Positions 14,531 through 22,900 of a DNA stretch of 64,000 nt are shown here, one piece after another (the first letter of the stretch is position 1; every line of letters starts with the position of its first letter). The notes under the pieces were generated by a model. It was not told the origin of the DNA and ran no database searches. It was given only the letters and a program-made list of their open reading frames with translations. Location: positions 1 through 64,000 of the forward strand of contig NZ_KQ949115.1 of assembly GCF_001514305.1 (NCBI RefSeq), in the 5' to 3' direction. Both the position numbers and the translations under genes were made by a program. Source of the stretch: Streptomyces dysideae. Its GTDB lineage: Bacteria > Actinomycetota > Actinomycetes > Streptomycetales > Streptomycetaceae.

Positions 14531-16003
14531 ATGCCCGAACGCCGTACCGTCGCACTCGTCACTCTTGGCTGCGCCCGTAACGAGGTGGACTCGGAGGAGC
14601 TCGCAGGCCGCTTGGAGGCGGACGGCTGGCAACTCGTGGAGGACGCCGAGGACGCGGACGTCGCTGTCGTCAACACCTGTGGCTTCGTCGAGGCCGCCAA
14701 GAAGGACTCCGTCGACGCCCTCTTGGAGGCGAACGACCTCAAGGGGCACGGCAGAACCCAGGCCGTCGTGGCGGTGGGCTGCATGGCCGAGCGGTACGGC
14801 AAGGAGCTCGCCGAGGCCCTGCCCGAGGCCGACGGTGTGCTCGGCTTCGACGACTACAGCGACATCTCGGACCGCCTGCAGACCATCCTGAACGGCGGCA
14901 TCCACGCCTCCCACACCCCGCGCGACCGGCGCAAGCTGCTGCCGATCAGCCCGGCCGAGCGGCAGGAGTCCGCCGCCGAGGTCGCGCTGCCGGGCCATGG
15001 TCCGACGGATCTTCCCGACGGTCTCGCGCCCGCCTCCGGCCCCCGTGCGCCCCTGCGCCGCCGGCTGGACGGCGCCCCGGTCGCCTCGGTGAAGCTCGCC
15101 TCCGGCTGCGACCGGCGCTGCTCCTTCTGCGCCATCCCGTCCTTCCGCGGTTCCTTCATCTCGCGCCGCCCGAGCGACGTGCTGAACGAGACGCGCTGGC
15201 TGGCCGAGCAGGGCGTCAAGGAGATCATGCTGGTCTCCGAGAACAACACCTCCTACGGCAAGGACCTGGGCGACATCCGCCTACTGGAGTCCCTGCTGCC
15301 CGAGCTCGCCGAGGTCGACGGCGTCGAGCGGGTGCGCGTCAGCTACCTCCAGCCGGCCGAGATGCGGCCCGGCCTCATCGACGTCCTCACGTCGACGCCG
15401 AAGATCGCGCCCTACTTCGACCTCTCCTTCCAGCACTCCGCCCCCGGCGTGCTGCGCGCGATGCGCCGCTTCGGCGACACCGACCGCTTCCTGGAGCTGC
15501 TCGACGCCATTCGGAGCAAGGCCCCGCAGGCGGGCGTGCGCTCCAACTTCATCGTGGGCTTCCCCGGCGAGACCGCGGCCGACCTGGCCGAGCTGGAGCG
15601 GTTCCTGAACGGCGCGCGGCTGGACGCCATCGGCGTCTTCGGGTACTCCGACGAGGAGGGCACGGAAGCCGCGACGTACGAGAACAAGCTCGACCAGGAC
15701 GTCGTCGCCGAGCGGCTGGCCCGGGTCTCCCGGCTGGCCGAGGAGCTCGTCTCGCAGCGGGCCGAGGAGCGCCTCGGGGAGACCGTGCAAGTGCTCGTGG
15801 AGTCGGTGGACTCCGAGGAGGGCGTGTACGGCCGCGGGGCGCACCAGGCGCCGGAGACGGACGGCCAGGTGCTGCTCACGAGCGGCGAGGGCCTGAGCGT
15901 CGGTCGTATGGTCGAGGCGAAGGTGGTCGGTACGGAAGGTGTCGACCTGGTGGCCGAGCCGCTCCAGGGTTCGCTCGCAGGCAGTGAGGAGGCGGGCAGA
16001 TGA
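14531..16003 (+). CDS. rimO: Ribosomal protein S12 methylthiotransferase RimO
   Basis: A 490-residue radical-SAM enzyme that adds a methylthio group to the conserved aspartate of ribosomal protein S12. Domains are an N-terminal UPF0004 domain with three cluster cysteines (TLGCARNEVDSEE, NTCGF, GCMAERY), a radical-SAM core with CDRRCSFC, and a C-terminal TRAM-like domain (about 425-480). There is a Pro/Arg-rich insert between the first two domains, as in other Streptomyces. The start is uncertain: ATG 14531 fits family alignments but has only a weak ribosome site, and GTG codons at 14501 and 14507 are in frame. The stop overlaps pgsA (ATGA), indicating translational coupling. Confidence 0.88.
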   Translation: MPERRTVALVTLGCARNEVDSEELAGRLEADGWQLVEDAEDADVAVVNTCGFVEAAKKDSVDALLEANDLKGHGRTQAVVAVGCMAERYGKELAEALPEADGVLGFDDYSDISDRLQTILNGGIHASHTPRDRRKLLPISPAERQESAAEVALPGHGPTDLPDGLAPASGPRAPLRRRLDGAPVASVKLASGCDRRCSFCAIPSFRGSFISRRPSDVLNETRWLAEQGVKEIMLVSENNTSYGKDLGDIRLLESLLPELAEVDGVERVRVSYLQPAEMRPGLIDVLTSTPKIAPYFDLSFQHSAPGVLRAMRRFGDTDRFLELLDAIRSKAPQAGVRSNFIVGFPGETAADLAELERFLNGARLDAIGVFGYSDEEGTEAATYENKLDQDVVAERLARVSRLAEELVSQRAEERLGETVQVLVESVDSEEGVYGRGAHQAPETDGQVLLTSGEGLSVGRMVEAKVVGTEGVDLVAEPLQGSLAGSEEAGR

Positions 16004-16758
16004 CCGGAGCCCCGGCGTCCGCCGCGGGTGGTCCCTCCCAGGCGGGTGCGACGGGTGCGGCCAAGGCCGGTGCGGCTTCGTCCAAGGCGGCCGGCGCCTC
16101 CGCGGCGTCCGGCGCCGAGTCCGGTGCCAAGTCCGTGCGCGGTGGGAAGATCGCGGCCGCGGCCGTCAACCAGGCCAGCGTCTGGAACATCGCCAACCTT
16201 CTGACCATGCTCCGGCTGGTCCTCGTGCCCGCCTTCGTCGCGCTGATGCTGGCCGACGGCGGCTACGACCCAGCCTGGCGTTCGCTCGCCTGGGCGGCCT
16301 TCGCCATCGCCATGATCACCGACCTGTTCGACGGTCATCTGGCCCGGACGTACAACCTCGTCACCGACTTCGGGAAGATCGCCGACCCCATCGCCGACAA
16401 GGCGATCATGGGGGCGGCGCTGATCTGTCTGTCCGCGCTGGGGGATCTGCCGTGGTGGGTGACGGGTGTCATCCTCGGTCGGGAACTCGGGATCACGGTG
16501 CTGCGTTTCGTGGTCATCCGGTACGGCGTCATCCCCGCGAGCCGGGGCGGCAAGCTCAAGACGCTCACACAGGGCGTGGCCGTCGGGATGTACATCCTGG
16601 CGCTGACGGGGTGGCTGGCCACACTGCGGTTCTGGGTGATGGCCGCAGCGGTCGTCCTGACCGTCGTGACCGGGCTCGACTATGTGAGACAGGCCATTGT
16701 GCTGCGCAGGCAGGGAATCGCCGAGCGCAAGGCCGCGTTGGAGGAGACGGAAGCGTGA
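16000..16758 (+). CDS. pgsA: CDP-diacylglycerol-glycerol-3-phosphate 3-phosphatidyltransferase
   Basis: A 252-residue integral membrane enzyme of the CDP-alcohol phosphatidyltransferase family. It makes phosphatidylglycerophosphate from CDP-diacylglycerol and glycerol-3-phosphate. The signature DG-x2-AR-x8-G-x3-D-x3-D is visible in the stretch beginning DLFDGHLARTYN and ending ADPIADKA, with all catalytic aspartates. About 60 Ala/Gly-rich N-terminal residues precede the first membrane segment. GGAGGCGGGCAG lies directly before ATG 16000. It overlaps rimO upstream and cinA downstream (GTGA), so the three genes look like one operon. Confidence 0.88.
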   Translation: MTGAPASAAGGPSQAGATGAAKAGAASSKAAGASAASGAESGAKSVRGGKIAAAAVNQASVWNIANLLTMLRLVLVPAFVALMLADGGYDPAWRSLAWAAFAIAMITDLFDGHLARTYNLVTDFGKIADPIADKAIMGAALICLSALGDLPWWVTGVILGRELGITVLRFVVIRYGVIPASRGGKLKTLTQGVAVGMYILALTGWLATLRFWVMAAAVVLTVVTGLDYVRQAIVLRRQGIAERKAALEETEA

Positions 16759-17300
16759 ATTCCCCCGCCGCCGACGTGGTGCGACTACTGACGGTGAAGG
16801 GCGAGACCCTCGCCGTCGCCGAGTCGCTGACGGGTGGTCTGGTTGCGGCGGAAATCACAGCGGCCCCCGGGGCCTCCAAGGCATTCCGGGGTTCGGTGAC
16901 GGCCTACGCCACCGATCTGAAGCACCGCCTGCTCGGGGTCGACGCCACTCTGCTGGCGCGGAACGGAGCGGTGGATGCGCAGGTCGCGGCACAGATGGCG
17001 GCCGGAGTGCGGAAAGCTCTGGGCGCCGACTGGGGCCTCGCGACGACCGGCGTCGCGGGCCCCGAGCCGCAGGACGGGCAGCCGGTCGGCACGGTTTTCG
17101 TGGCCGTGGACGGGCCTTTCGGCCCTGGTTCCGGTTCCGCCGGTGGCGGAAAAGTGGAGGCGCTGCGGTTGAACGGCGACCGGGCGGAAATTCGTATGGA
17201 GAGTGTACGGAGCGTACTTGCACTGCTCCTGAAGGAGCTTGCGGGCGAACACACTGGGAATGAGCGGGCACAGGATACGGAACGGAACGGGGGGTTTTGA
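16755..17300 (+). CDS. cinA: CinA-like nicotinamide-nucleotide amidohydrolase (PncC type)
   Basis: A 181-residue stand-alone CinA C-terminal domain. Characteristic motifs are LAVAESLTGGLVAAE, GASKAFRGSVTAYA, and the TGVAGPEPQDGQPVGTVFVA segment. The family includes PncC, which deamidates NMN in pyridine-nucleotide recycling. No N-terminal COG1058 domain is present, as is usual for the actinobacterial version beside pgsA. GTG 16755 overlaps the pgsA stop codon, so it is translationally coupled. Confidence 0.8.
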   Translation: MNSPAADVVRLLTVKGETLAVAESLTGGLVAAEITAAPGASKAFRGSVTAYATDLKHRLLGVDATLLARNGAVDAQVAAQMAAGVRKALGADWGLATTGVAGPEPQDGQPVGTVFVAVDGPFGPGSGSAGGGKVEALRLNGDRAEIRMESVRSVLALLLKELAGEHTGNERAQDTERNGGF

Positions 17301-17409
17301 TGTTTGCAGCCCTGAGTGAACACGACATCGCTCCCCGCACGGCCGCGGCGCGAGGCGGTACGGTGGGGCGTGAAGGATGCGGCTACGCGGTCCGAGGAGG
17401 GAGCCACCG

Positions 17410-17790
17410 ATGATTCTGCTCCGTCGCCTGCTGGGTGACGTGCTGCGTCGGCAGCGCCAGCGCCAGGGCCGTACTCTGCGCGAAGTCTCCTCGTCCGCCC
17501 GAGTCTCGCTCGGCTATCTCTCCGAGGTGGAGCGGGGGCAGAAGGAGGCTTCCTCCGAGCTGCTCGCCGCCATCTGCGACGCGCTGGACGTACGGATGTC
17601 CGAGCTCATGCGGGAAGTGAGCGACGAGCTCGCCCTCGCCGAGCTGGCCAAGTCTGCAGCGGCCACCCCCAGCGAACCTGTACCCACGCCGGTTCGCCCG
17701 ATGCTGGGTTCCGTGTCGGTGACCGGTGTGCCACCGGAACGGGTGACCATCAAGGCGCCTTCCGAGGCGGTCGACGTGGTCGCCGCGTGA
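17410..17790 (+). CDS. clgR: ClgR-type HTH transcriptional regulator
   Basis: A 126-residue regulator with an N-terminal XRE helix-turn-helix (about 8-65, TLREVSSSARVSLGYLSEVE) and a short Ala/Pro-rich tail. The sequence and the position just after pgsA-cinA match ClgR, which activates clp protease and other protein-quality genes in Streptomyces, Corynebacterium and Mycobacterium (recalled synteny). GAGGAGGGA precedes ATG 17410 at good spacing. ClgR proteins in other actinomycetes end in Ala-Ala and are themselves Clp substrates. This one ends VDVVAA, consistent with a degron. Confidence 0.82.
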   Translation: MILLRRLLGDVLRRQRQRQGRTLREVSSSARVSLGYLSEVERGQKEASSELLAAICDALDVRMSELMREVSDELALAELAKSAAATPSEPVPTPVRPMLGSVSVTGVPPERVTIKAPSEAVDVVAA

Positions 17791-17821
17791 CGCTCACGCG
17801 CGTGAACTGACACGTAGGTGT

Positions 17822-17841
17822 GAGGCCCCGGCCGGGGTTTC
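17822..17841 (+). terminator. Possible weak terminator after clgR
   Basis: CCCC-GGCC-GGGG (17826-17837) is extended by A-U, G-U and G-C pairs to about eight pairs, and is followed by TTTCCCC. It lies about 32 nt past the clgR stop. The stem is short, so this is tentative. Confidence 0.4.
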
Positions 17842-18064
17842 CCCAGGAAGATCGGGGGAGGTGCGGTCGGGGTTTCGTGCTGTCTGAGGGCCGTCCGGGG
17901 GGTGCCTCGGGTCCGTTTGCCGGTGTGGGGTGCCGCGGTCATCGTGGAAGGGTGCGACGGCGTCGAGGGGCTGCGCGGCGTTGGCCTGTGCTGCGTCCGT
18001 GTGCCGTCGGTGCGCCCTCCCGGTGGGGGAGACGGCGTTCTAGCGTCGGGCTGGAGGTGGTTCC

Positions 18065-18334
18065 ATGGCGCGGCCGACAGGGCGCTGGGGGGCGGCCCTC
18101 GGGCTCGGGGCGCTGTGGTGGTGGGCCGTGCTGAGGCTCGCGGTGGCACCGGAGGCGGGGGTGCTGGAGGGGGCGGTCGCCGCAGGAGGGTGGGGGCTGA
18201 GCCTGCTGCCGGTGCACTGTGTGCCGAAGGCGCGGGCGGCCGGGGCCGTCGCCGCGGGACGGTGGCGGGCGACCTGGCGGGCTACCACGGCATCGTCGCA
18301 CCCCCGTTCGGACGCAGGATCTGACCCGTTGTGA
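18065..18334 (+). CDS. Small hydrophobic protein of unknown function
   Basis: An 89-residue protein with two hydrophobic stretches (about 9-28, AALGLGALWWWAVLRLAV, and about 34-50), suggesting a small membrane protein. GGAGGTGG stands 6 nt before ATG 18065, the best argument that it is real. It overlaps the convergent SDR gene by about 50 bp at the 3' end. I do not recognise a family. It could be a chance open frame in high-GC DNA. Confidence 0.5.
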   Translation: MARPTGRWGAALGLGALWWWAVLRLAVAPEAGVLEGAVAAGGWGLSLLPVHCVPKARAAGAVAAGRWRATWRATTASSHPRSDAGSDPL

Positions 18335-19043
18335 AGGACGACGCGTCGGAGGCCAGGTACAGGACGGCCTGAGCGACGTCCGCCGGCTCGCCGACGCGGC
18401 CCAGCGGTGACATCCGGGCCATGAACGCCTCGGTCTGCGCCTGGGCCTCGCCGTGGCGGTCGGTCATGGGGGTGCGGATCCAGCCCGGCGCGACCGCGTT
18501 GACGCGGATGCCGTGCCGGCCGATCTCGTTCGCCAGCGTCTTCGTCAGCTGGACGACGGCCGCCTTGGCCGCGCCATAACAGAGCAGGCCGGGACCGCCG
18601 GTGTCGACGGCGCCGGAGGCCATGGTGACGATGCTGCCCCCGGTCCGCCGGGCGAGCATGGCGTGGGCCGCCTCCTGGCAGGCGTACAGCACTCCCTTGA
18701 AGTTGACGGCCAGTACCCGGTCGAGGTCCTCCTCCCGGGTCTCCAGGACCGTGCTGCTGTGCATGATCCCGGCGATCGCGGCCATGACGTCCAGGCGGCC
18801 GCAGGAGGTGACGGCCTGCTTCAGCTGGGCGCGGTCGGTGACGTCCAGGTGGTGGGCGTGGGCGGTGCCGCCGGTGTCCTTGATCAGGGTCGCCGTCTCG
18901 TGCAGGCCCTGGGCGTCGCGGTCCGCGCAGTGCACGGTGGCGCCGGCTTCGGCGAGCAGGACGGCCGAAGCGCGGCCGATCCCGCCGGCGGCGCCGGTGA
19001 CGAATGCGATGCGTCCGGTGAGGTCGTACGCCTTGACGGGCAT
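18282..19043 (-). CDS. Short-chain dehydrogenase/reductase
   Basis: A 253-residue classical SDR, similar to 3-oxoacyl-ACP reductases. The Rossmann motif GAAGGIG is near residue 17, a cofactor acidic residue sits at CADRD, the catalytic Tyr-x3-Lys is CYGAAKAA with a Ser in VTMASGA, and PGWIRTPM follows. It is a cytoplasmic NAD(P)-dependent oxidoreductase of unknown substrate. ATG 19043 starts at the conserved MPVKAYDLTGRIAFVTG. A TTG at 19079 would extend it by 12 residues and just overlap the upstream glycosylase gene. It is the last gene of an apparent lhr-nei-SDR run. Confidence 0.8.
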   Translation of the reverse strand: MPVKAYDLTGRIAFVTGAAGGIGRASAVLLAEAGATVHCADRDAQGLHETATLIKDTGGTAHAHHLDVTDRAQLKQAVTSCGRLDVMAAIAGIMHSSTVLETREEDLDRVLAVNFKGVLYACQEAAHAMLARRTGGSIVTMASGAVDTGGPGLLCYGAAKAAVVQLTKTLANEIGRHGIRVNAVAPGWIRTPMTDRHGEAQAQTEAFMARMSPLGRVGEPADVAQAVLYLASDASSFTTGQILRPNGGATMPW

Positions 19044-19075
19044 GAAGGGACCGTACGAGGGTTTCTGACGGGTCG

Positions 19076-19912
19076 TCAATTAGTTGTGCGCCGTGGCGTT
19101 CCGTGACGTGGGGCGGCCGTCGGGGCCGGGCCCGTCTGGCAGGTCGGGCACCAGTAGGTGGGGCGCTCGCGGGAGCCGTCGCCCTGGTCGGCGGCGCGGA
19201 CCGGGGTGTGGCAGCGCAGGCATGGGCGGCGTACTCGGCCGTACACGAACAGGTCCTGGCCGCGGCGGCCCGTCGTGCTGCGGACCGGGCGGTCGCGGTT
19301 GGCCTCCAGCAGCTTCTTCGCCAGGGCCGGGAGCTTGGCGGCGTGGTCGGCCGGGAGGGCGCCGACGGGGAGCCAGGGGGTGGCGCCGAGCAGGAAGCAG
19401 AGCTCGCTCTTGTACACGTTGCCGATGCCGGCGAGGTTGCGCTGGTCGAGCAGGGCCTCGCCGAGGGGGCGGGCGGGGTCCGCGAGGAGATTGGCGAGCG
19501 CCTGGTCCGGGTTCCAGTCCGGGCCCAGGAGGTCGGGGCCGAGGTGGCCCACGGCGCGGGGCTCGTCCGTCGTGCGGAGGAGTTCGAGGACGGGGAGGCG
19601 GTAGCCGACGGCCGTGTGGTCGACGGTGCCCAGGATCGCGCGGATCTGGTGGGTGGGGCCGCCGGTCCAGCGCCGACCGGTGGCGTACACCTTCCAGGTG
19701 CCGTCCATCCCCAGGTGCGAGTGAAGGGTCAGGCCGCCCTCGACCCGGGTGAGGAGGTGTTTGCCGCGCGGGGTGACGTCCAGGACGGTGCGGCCCGTGA
19801 GGTCGGCCGTGGCGTACTTGGGGACGCGGAGATCGCTGCGGGTCAGGGCCCGGCCCGCGAGGGCGGTGTGCAGCCGTTTCGCGGTCTGCCGGACCGTGTC
19901 ACCTTCGGGCAT
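19076..19912 (-). CDS. Fpg/Nei-family DNA glycosylase (endonuclease VIII type)
   Basis: A 278-residue base-excision repair enzyme. The mature N-terminus PEGDTV supplies the catalytic Pro/Glu pair. LLDQRNLAGIGNVYKSELCF is the helix-two-turn-helix DNA-binding region, and the C-terminal zinc finger CLRCHTPV...YWCPTC (about 232-260) is intact. The PEGDTVRQTAKRLHTAL start resembles mycobacterial Nei2 more than MutM. About 15 Pro/Thr/Arg-rich residues trail the zinc finger. It follows lhr by 73 bp on the same strand, consistent with a DNA-repair pair. Confidence 0.85.
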   Translation of the reverse strand: MPEGDTVRQTAKRLHTALAGRALTRSDLRVPKYATADLTGRTVLDVTPRGKHLLTRVEGGLTLHSHLGMDGTWKVYATGRRWTGGPTHQIRAILGTVDHTAVGYRLPVLELLRTTDEPRAVGHLGPDLLGPDWNPDQALANLLADPARPLGEALLDQRNLAGIGNVYKSELCFLLGATPWLPVGALPADHAAKLPALAKKLLEANRDRPVRSTTGRRGQDLFVYGRVRRPCLRCHTPVRAADQGDGSRERPTYWCPTCQTGPAPTAAPRHGTPRRTTN

Positions 19913-19985
19913 GGGTCAAGGGTGGCATGGGGTGAGGGCTGGGGTGCGGCGGTGGTGAGGCGTGCGGGTGCCGGCCCGGGGCCTG

Positions 19986-22900
19986 TCAGGCTCGCAGTCT
20001 CAGGCCTCGGGGCGTCGCGATGAAGCCCGCTCCTTCCAGGAGGGTGCCGATGGGGGAGGTGAGCGCCGAGGCGCCGTTGACGCGTTCGACCGTGACCGTG
20101 CCGAGGGAGCCTGCGCGGGCGGCTGCGGCGAGGGCCTCCGCGGCCGTGGGGAGGCGGGGGTCGTCGGTGGGCGTGGCGTCCGGGGCGGCCGGCCAGGCCA
20201 GCAGGGTTTTGCCGCCGCGCTCCATGTAGAGGGTCAGCTCGCCGTCGACGAGGACCACCAGGGAGCCCGCCTTGCGGCCAGGCTTGTGACCGGCGCCGGT
20301 CGGGGGCTCGGGCCAGGGGAGGGCGGCGCCGTAGGCGTTCGCGGGGTCGGCGGCGGCCAGGACGACGGCTCGGGTGTCGGGGGCGGGGCGGGTGCGGTGA
20401 GGGGCGAAGGCGCGGCTGTTCTGACGGCCGCCGGTGGTTGGTGTGGCGTGGTCGCGGGGCGAGATGTAGTCGCCGGGTGCGGGCGTGGCTGGGGGTGGGA
20501 AGTCGAACTTGGTGTCGTCGACGTCAGGGAAGTCGTCCTCGAAGCCGTCCCAGCGGGGGGTGGTGCCGAGTGAGGTGGGGTCATCGGGGGATGCGGAGCC
20601 GAAGGGGCCGAAGTCGGCGGAGGCGCTGAAGTCGTCGGGGTTGCCTGGTAGGGCGTCGCCCCGGTCGCGGGCGTTGGCCACCGCGCGCAGGCGGTCCACC
20701 GCGCCGTCCATCGCGAACTGGGCGGCGCCGAGACCCTCGACCACATAGCCACGCCGGGCCTGGCCGCTGTCCTCGAACGCGGACAGGATGCGGTACGTCG
20801 CCGAGAAGCCGCCCTCGACGCCCTCCGCGGAGACCGCGCCCCGGGTCACCACGCCGTGCCGGTCGAGGAGTGTGCGGGCCAGGGCGTGGGCGCGCACGGT
20901 GGGGTCGGGGTCGCGCTCCTGGAGCAGGGACCAGCGGCCGGCCACGGTCGGCGGGCCGGTGCGGGAGGCGGGGCGGGCGGCGGCCGTCAGGGAGCCGTAG
21001 CGTCCGCGCGGGACCGTGCGCTTGGCCCGGTGGGCCGTGGAGCCCGCGGTGCGGCCCGAGCCCAGCAGGGAGCGCATCGGCGCGAGCGTGTCGTTCGTGA
21101 GGCGGCCCGACCAGGCCAGGTCCCAGACGGCGTCGGCCAGTTGGGGATCGGTGACGTCGGGGTGTGTGGTGGCGCGGATCTGGTCGGCGATCTGGCGGAA
21201 GAACAGGCCGTAGCCGCCGGAGAGGGCGTCCAGGACGGACTGGTGGAGCGCCGTCACCTCCAGGGGGTGCGGCGGGGGGAGGAGAAGGGGGGCCGCGTCC
21301 GCCACGTACAGCGAGACCCAGCCGTCCTTGCCGGGGAGGGCGCCCGCTCCGGCCCAGACGACCTCGCCGGCCGAGGTGAGTTCGTCGAGCATGGCGGGCG
21401 TGTAGTTCGCGACGCGGGACGGGAGGACCAGCTTCTCCAGTGCCGACGCGGGTACGGACGCGCCCTGCAACTGCTCCACGGCACGCACCAGTCCGTCGAT
21501 GCCGCGCAGCCAGTGGCCCCTGCCGATGTGCTGCCACTGCGGGAGGAACTGGGCGAGGGCGGGCGGGGGCACCGGTTCGAGTTCGTGCCGCAGGGCGGCC
21601 AGGGAACGGCGGCGGAGGCGACGCAGGACCGTCGCGTCGCACCACTCCTGGCCGATCCCCGCCGGGTGGAACTCGCCCTGCACGACCCGTCCCGTGGCCG
21701 CCAGCCGCTGGAGGGCGCCCTCCGTGACCGCCACGCCCAGGCCGAAGCGGGCCGCCGCCGTGGCCGATGTGAAGGGGCCGTGGGTGCGGGCGTAGCGCGC
21801 GAGGAGGTCGCCGAGCGGGTCCTTCACGGGGTCCATGAAGGCTTCCGGGACGCCGACCGGCAGTGCCGTGCCGAGCGCGTCGCGCAGGCGGCCCGCGTCC
21901 TCGATCGCCGCCCAGTGGTCGGCGCCGGCGACCCGGACCCGGATCGCGCGGCGGGCGCCGGCCAGCTCCTGGGCCCACTGCGGCTCGGCGCCCCGCTCGG
22001 CCAACTCCGCGTCTGTGAGCGGGCCGAGGAGGCGGAGCAGGTCTGCGACGCCTTCGGCGTCCTTGACTCGGCGGTCCTCCGTGAGCCACTGGAGTTCCTG
22101 CTCCAGCTCGGTCAGTACCTCGGCGTCGAGCAGCTCGCGCAGCTCCGCCTGGCCGAGCAACTCGGCCAGCAGACGCGAGTCCAGGGAGAGGGCGGCGGCG
22201 CGGCGCTCAGCGAGCGGTGAGTCTCCCTCGTAGAGGAACTGGGCGACGTACCCGAAGAGGAGGGAGCGGGCGAAGGGGGACGGCTCGGGGGTGGTGACCT
22301 CGACCAGGCGCACCTTGCGGGATTCCAGGTCGCCCATCAGCTCGACCAGGCCGGGGACGTCGAAGACGTCCTGGAGGCACTCGCGGACCGCCTCCAGGAC
22401 GATCGGGAACGAGCCGAACTCGCCGGCCACCTGGAGCAGTTGGGACGCGCGCTGGCGCTGCTGCCACAGGGGGGTGCGCTTGCCCGGGTTGCGGCGCGGC
22501 AGGAGGAGGGCGCGGGCGGCGCACTCGCGGAAGCGGGAGGCGAAGAGGGCCGAGCTGCCGACCTGGTCGGTGACCAGCTGGTCGACGTCGCCCTTGTCGA
22601 ACACGACGTCCGTCGCGCCTACGGGGGCCTGGTCCGCGTCGTACTCCGTGCCGGCCTTTGTCGGTTCCTGGTCCAGCAGGTCCAGGCCCATCAGGTCGGC
22701 GTCCGGCAGGCGTAGCACGATGCCGTCGTCGGCGTGCATGACCTGGGCGTCCATGCCGTACCGCTCGGAGAGCTTGGCGCCGAGCGCGAGGGCCCACGGG
22801 GCGTGCACCTGGGCGCCGAAGGGGGAGTGCACGACGACGCGCCAGTCGCCGAGTTCGTCGCGGAAGCGCTCCACGACGATCGTGCGGTCGTCCGGGATGT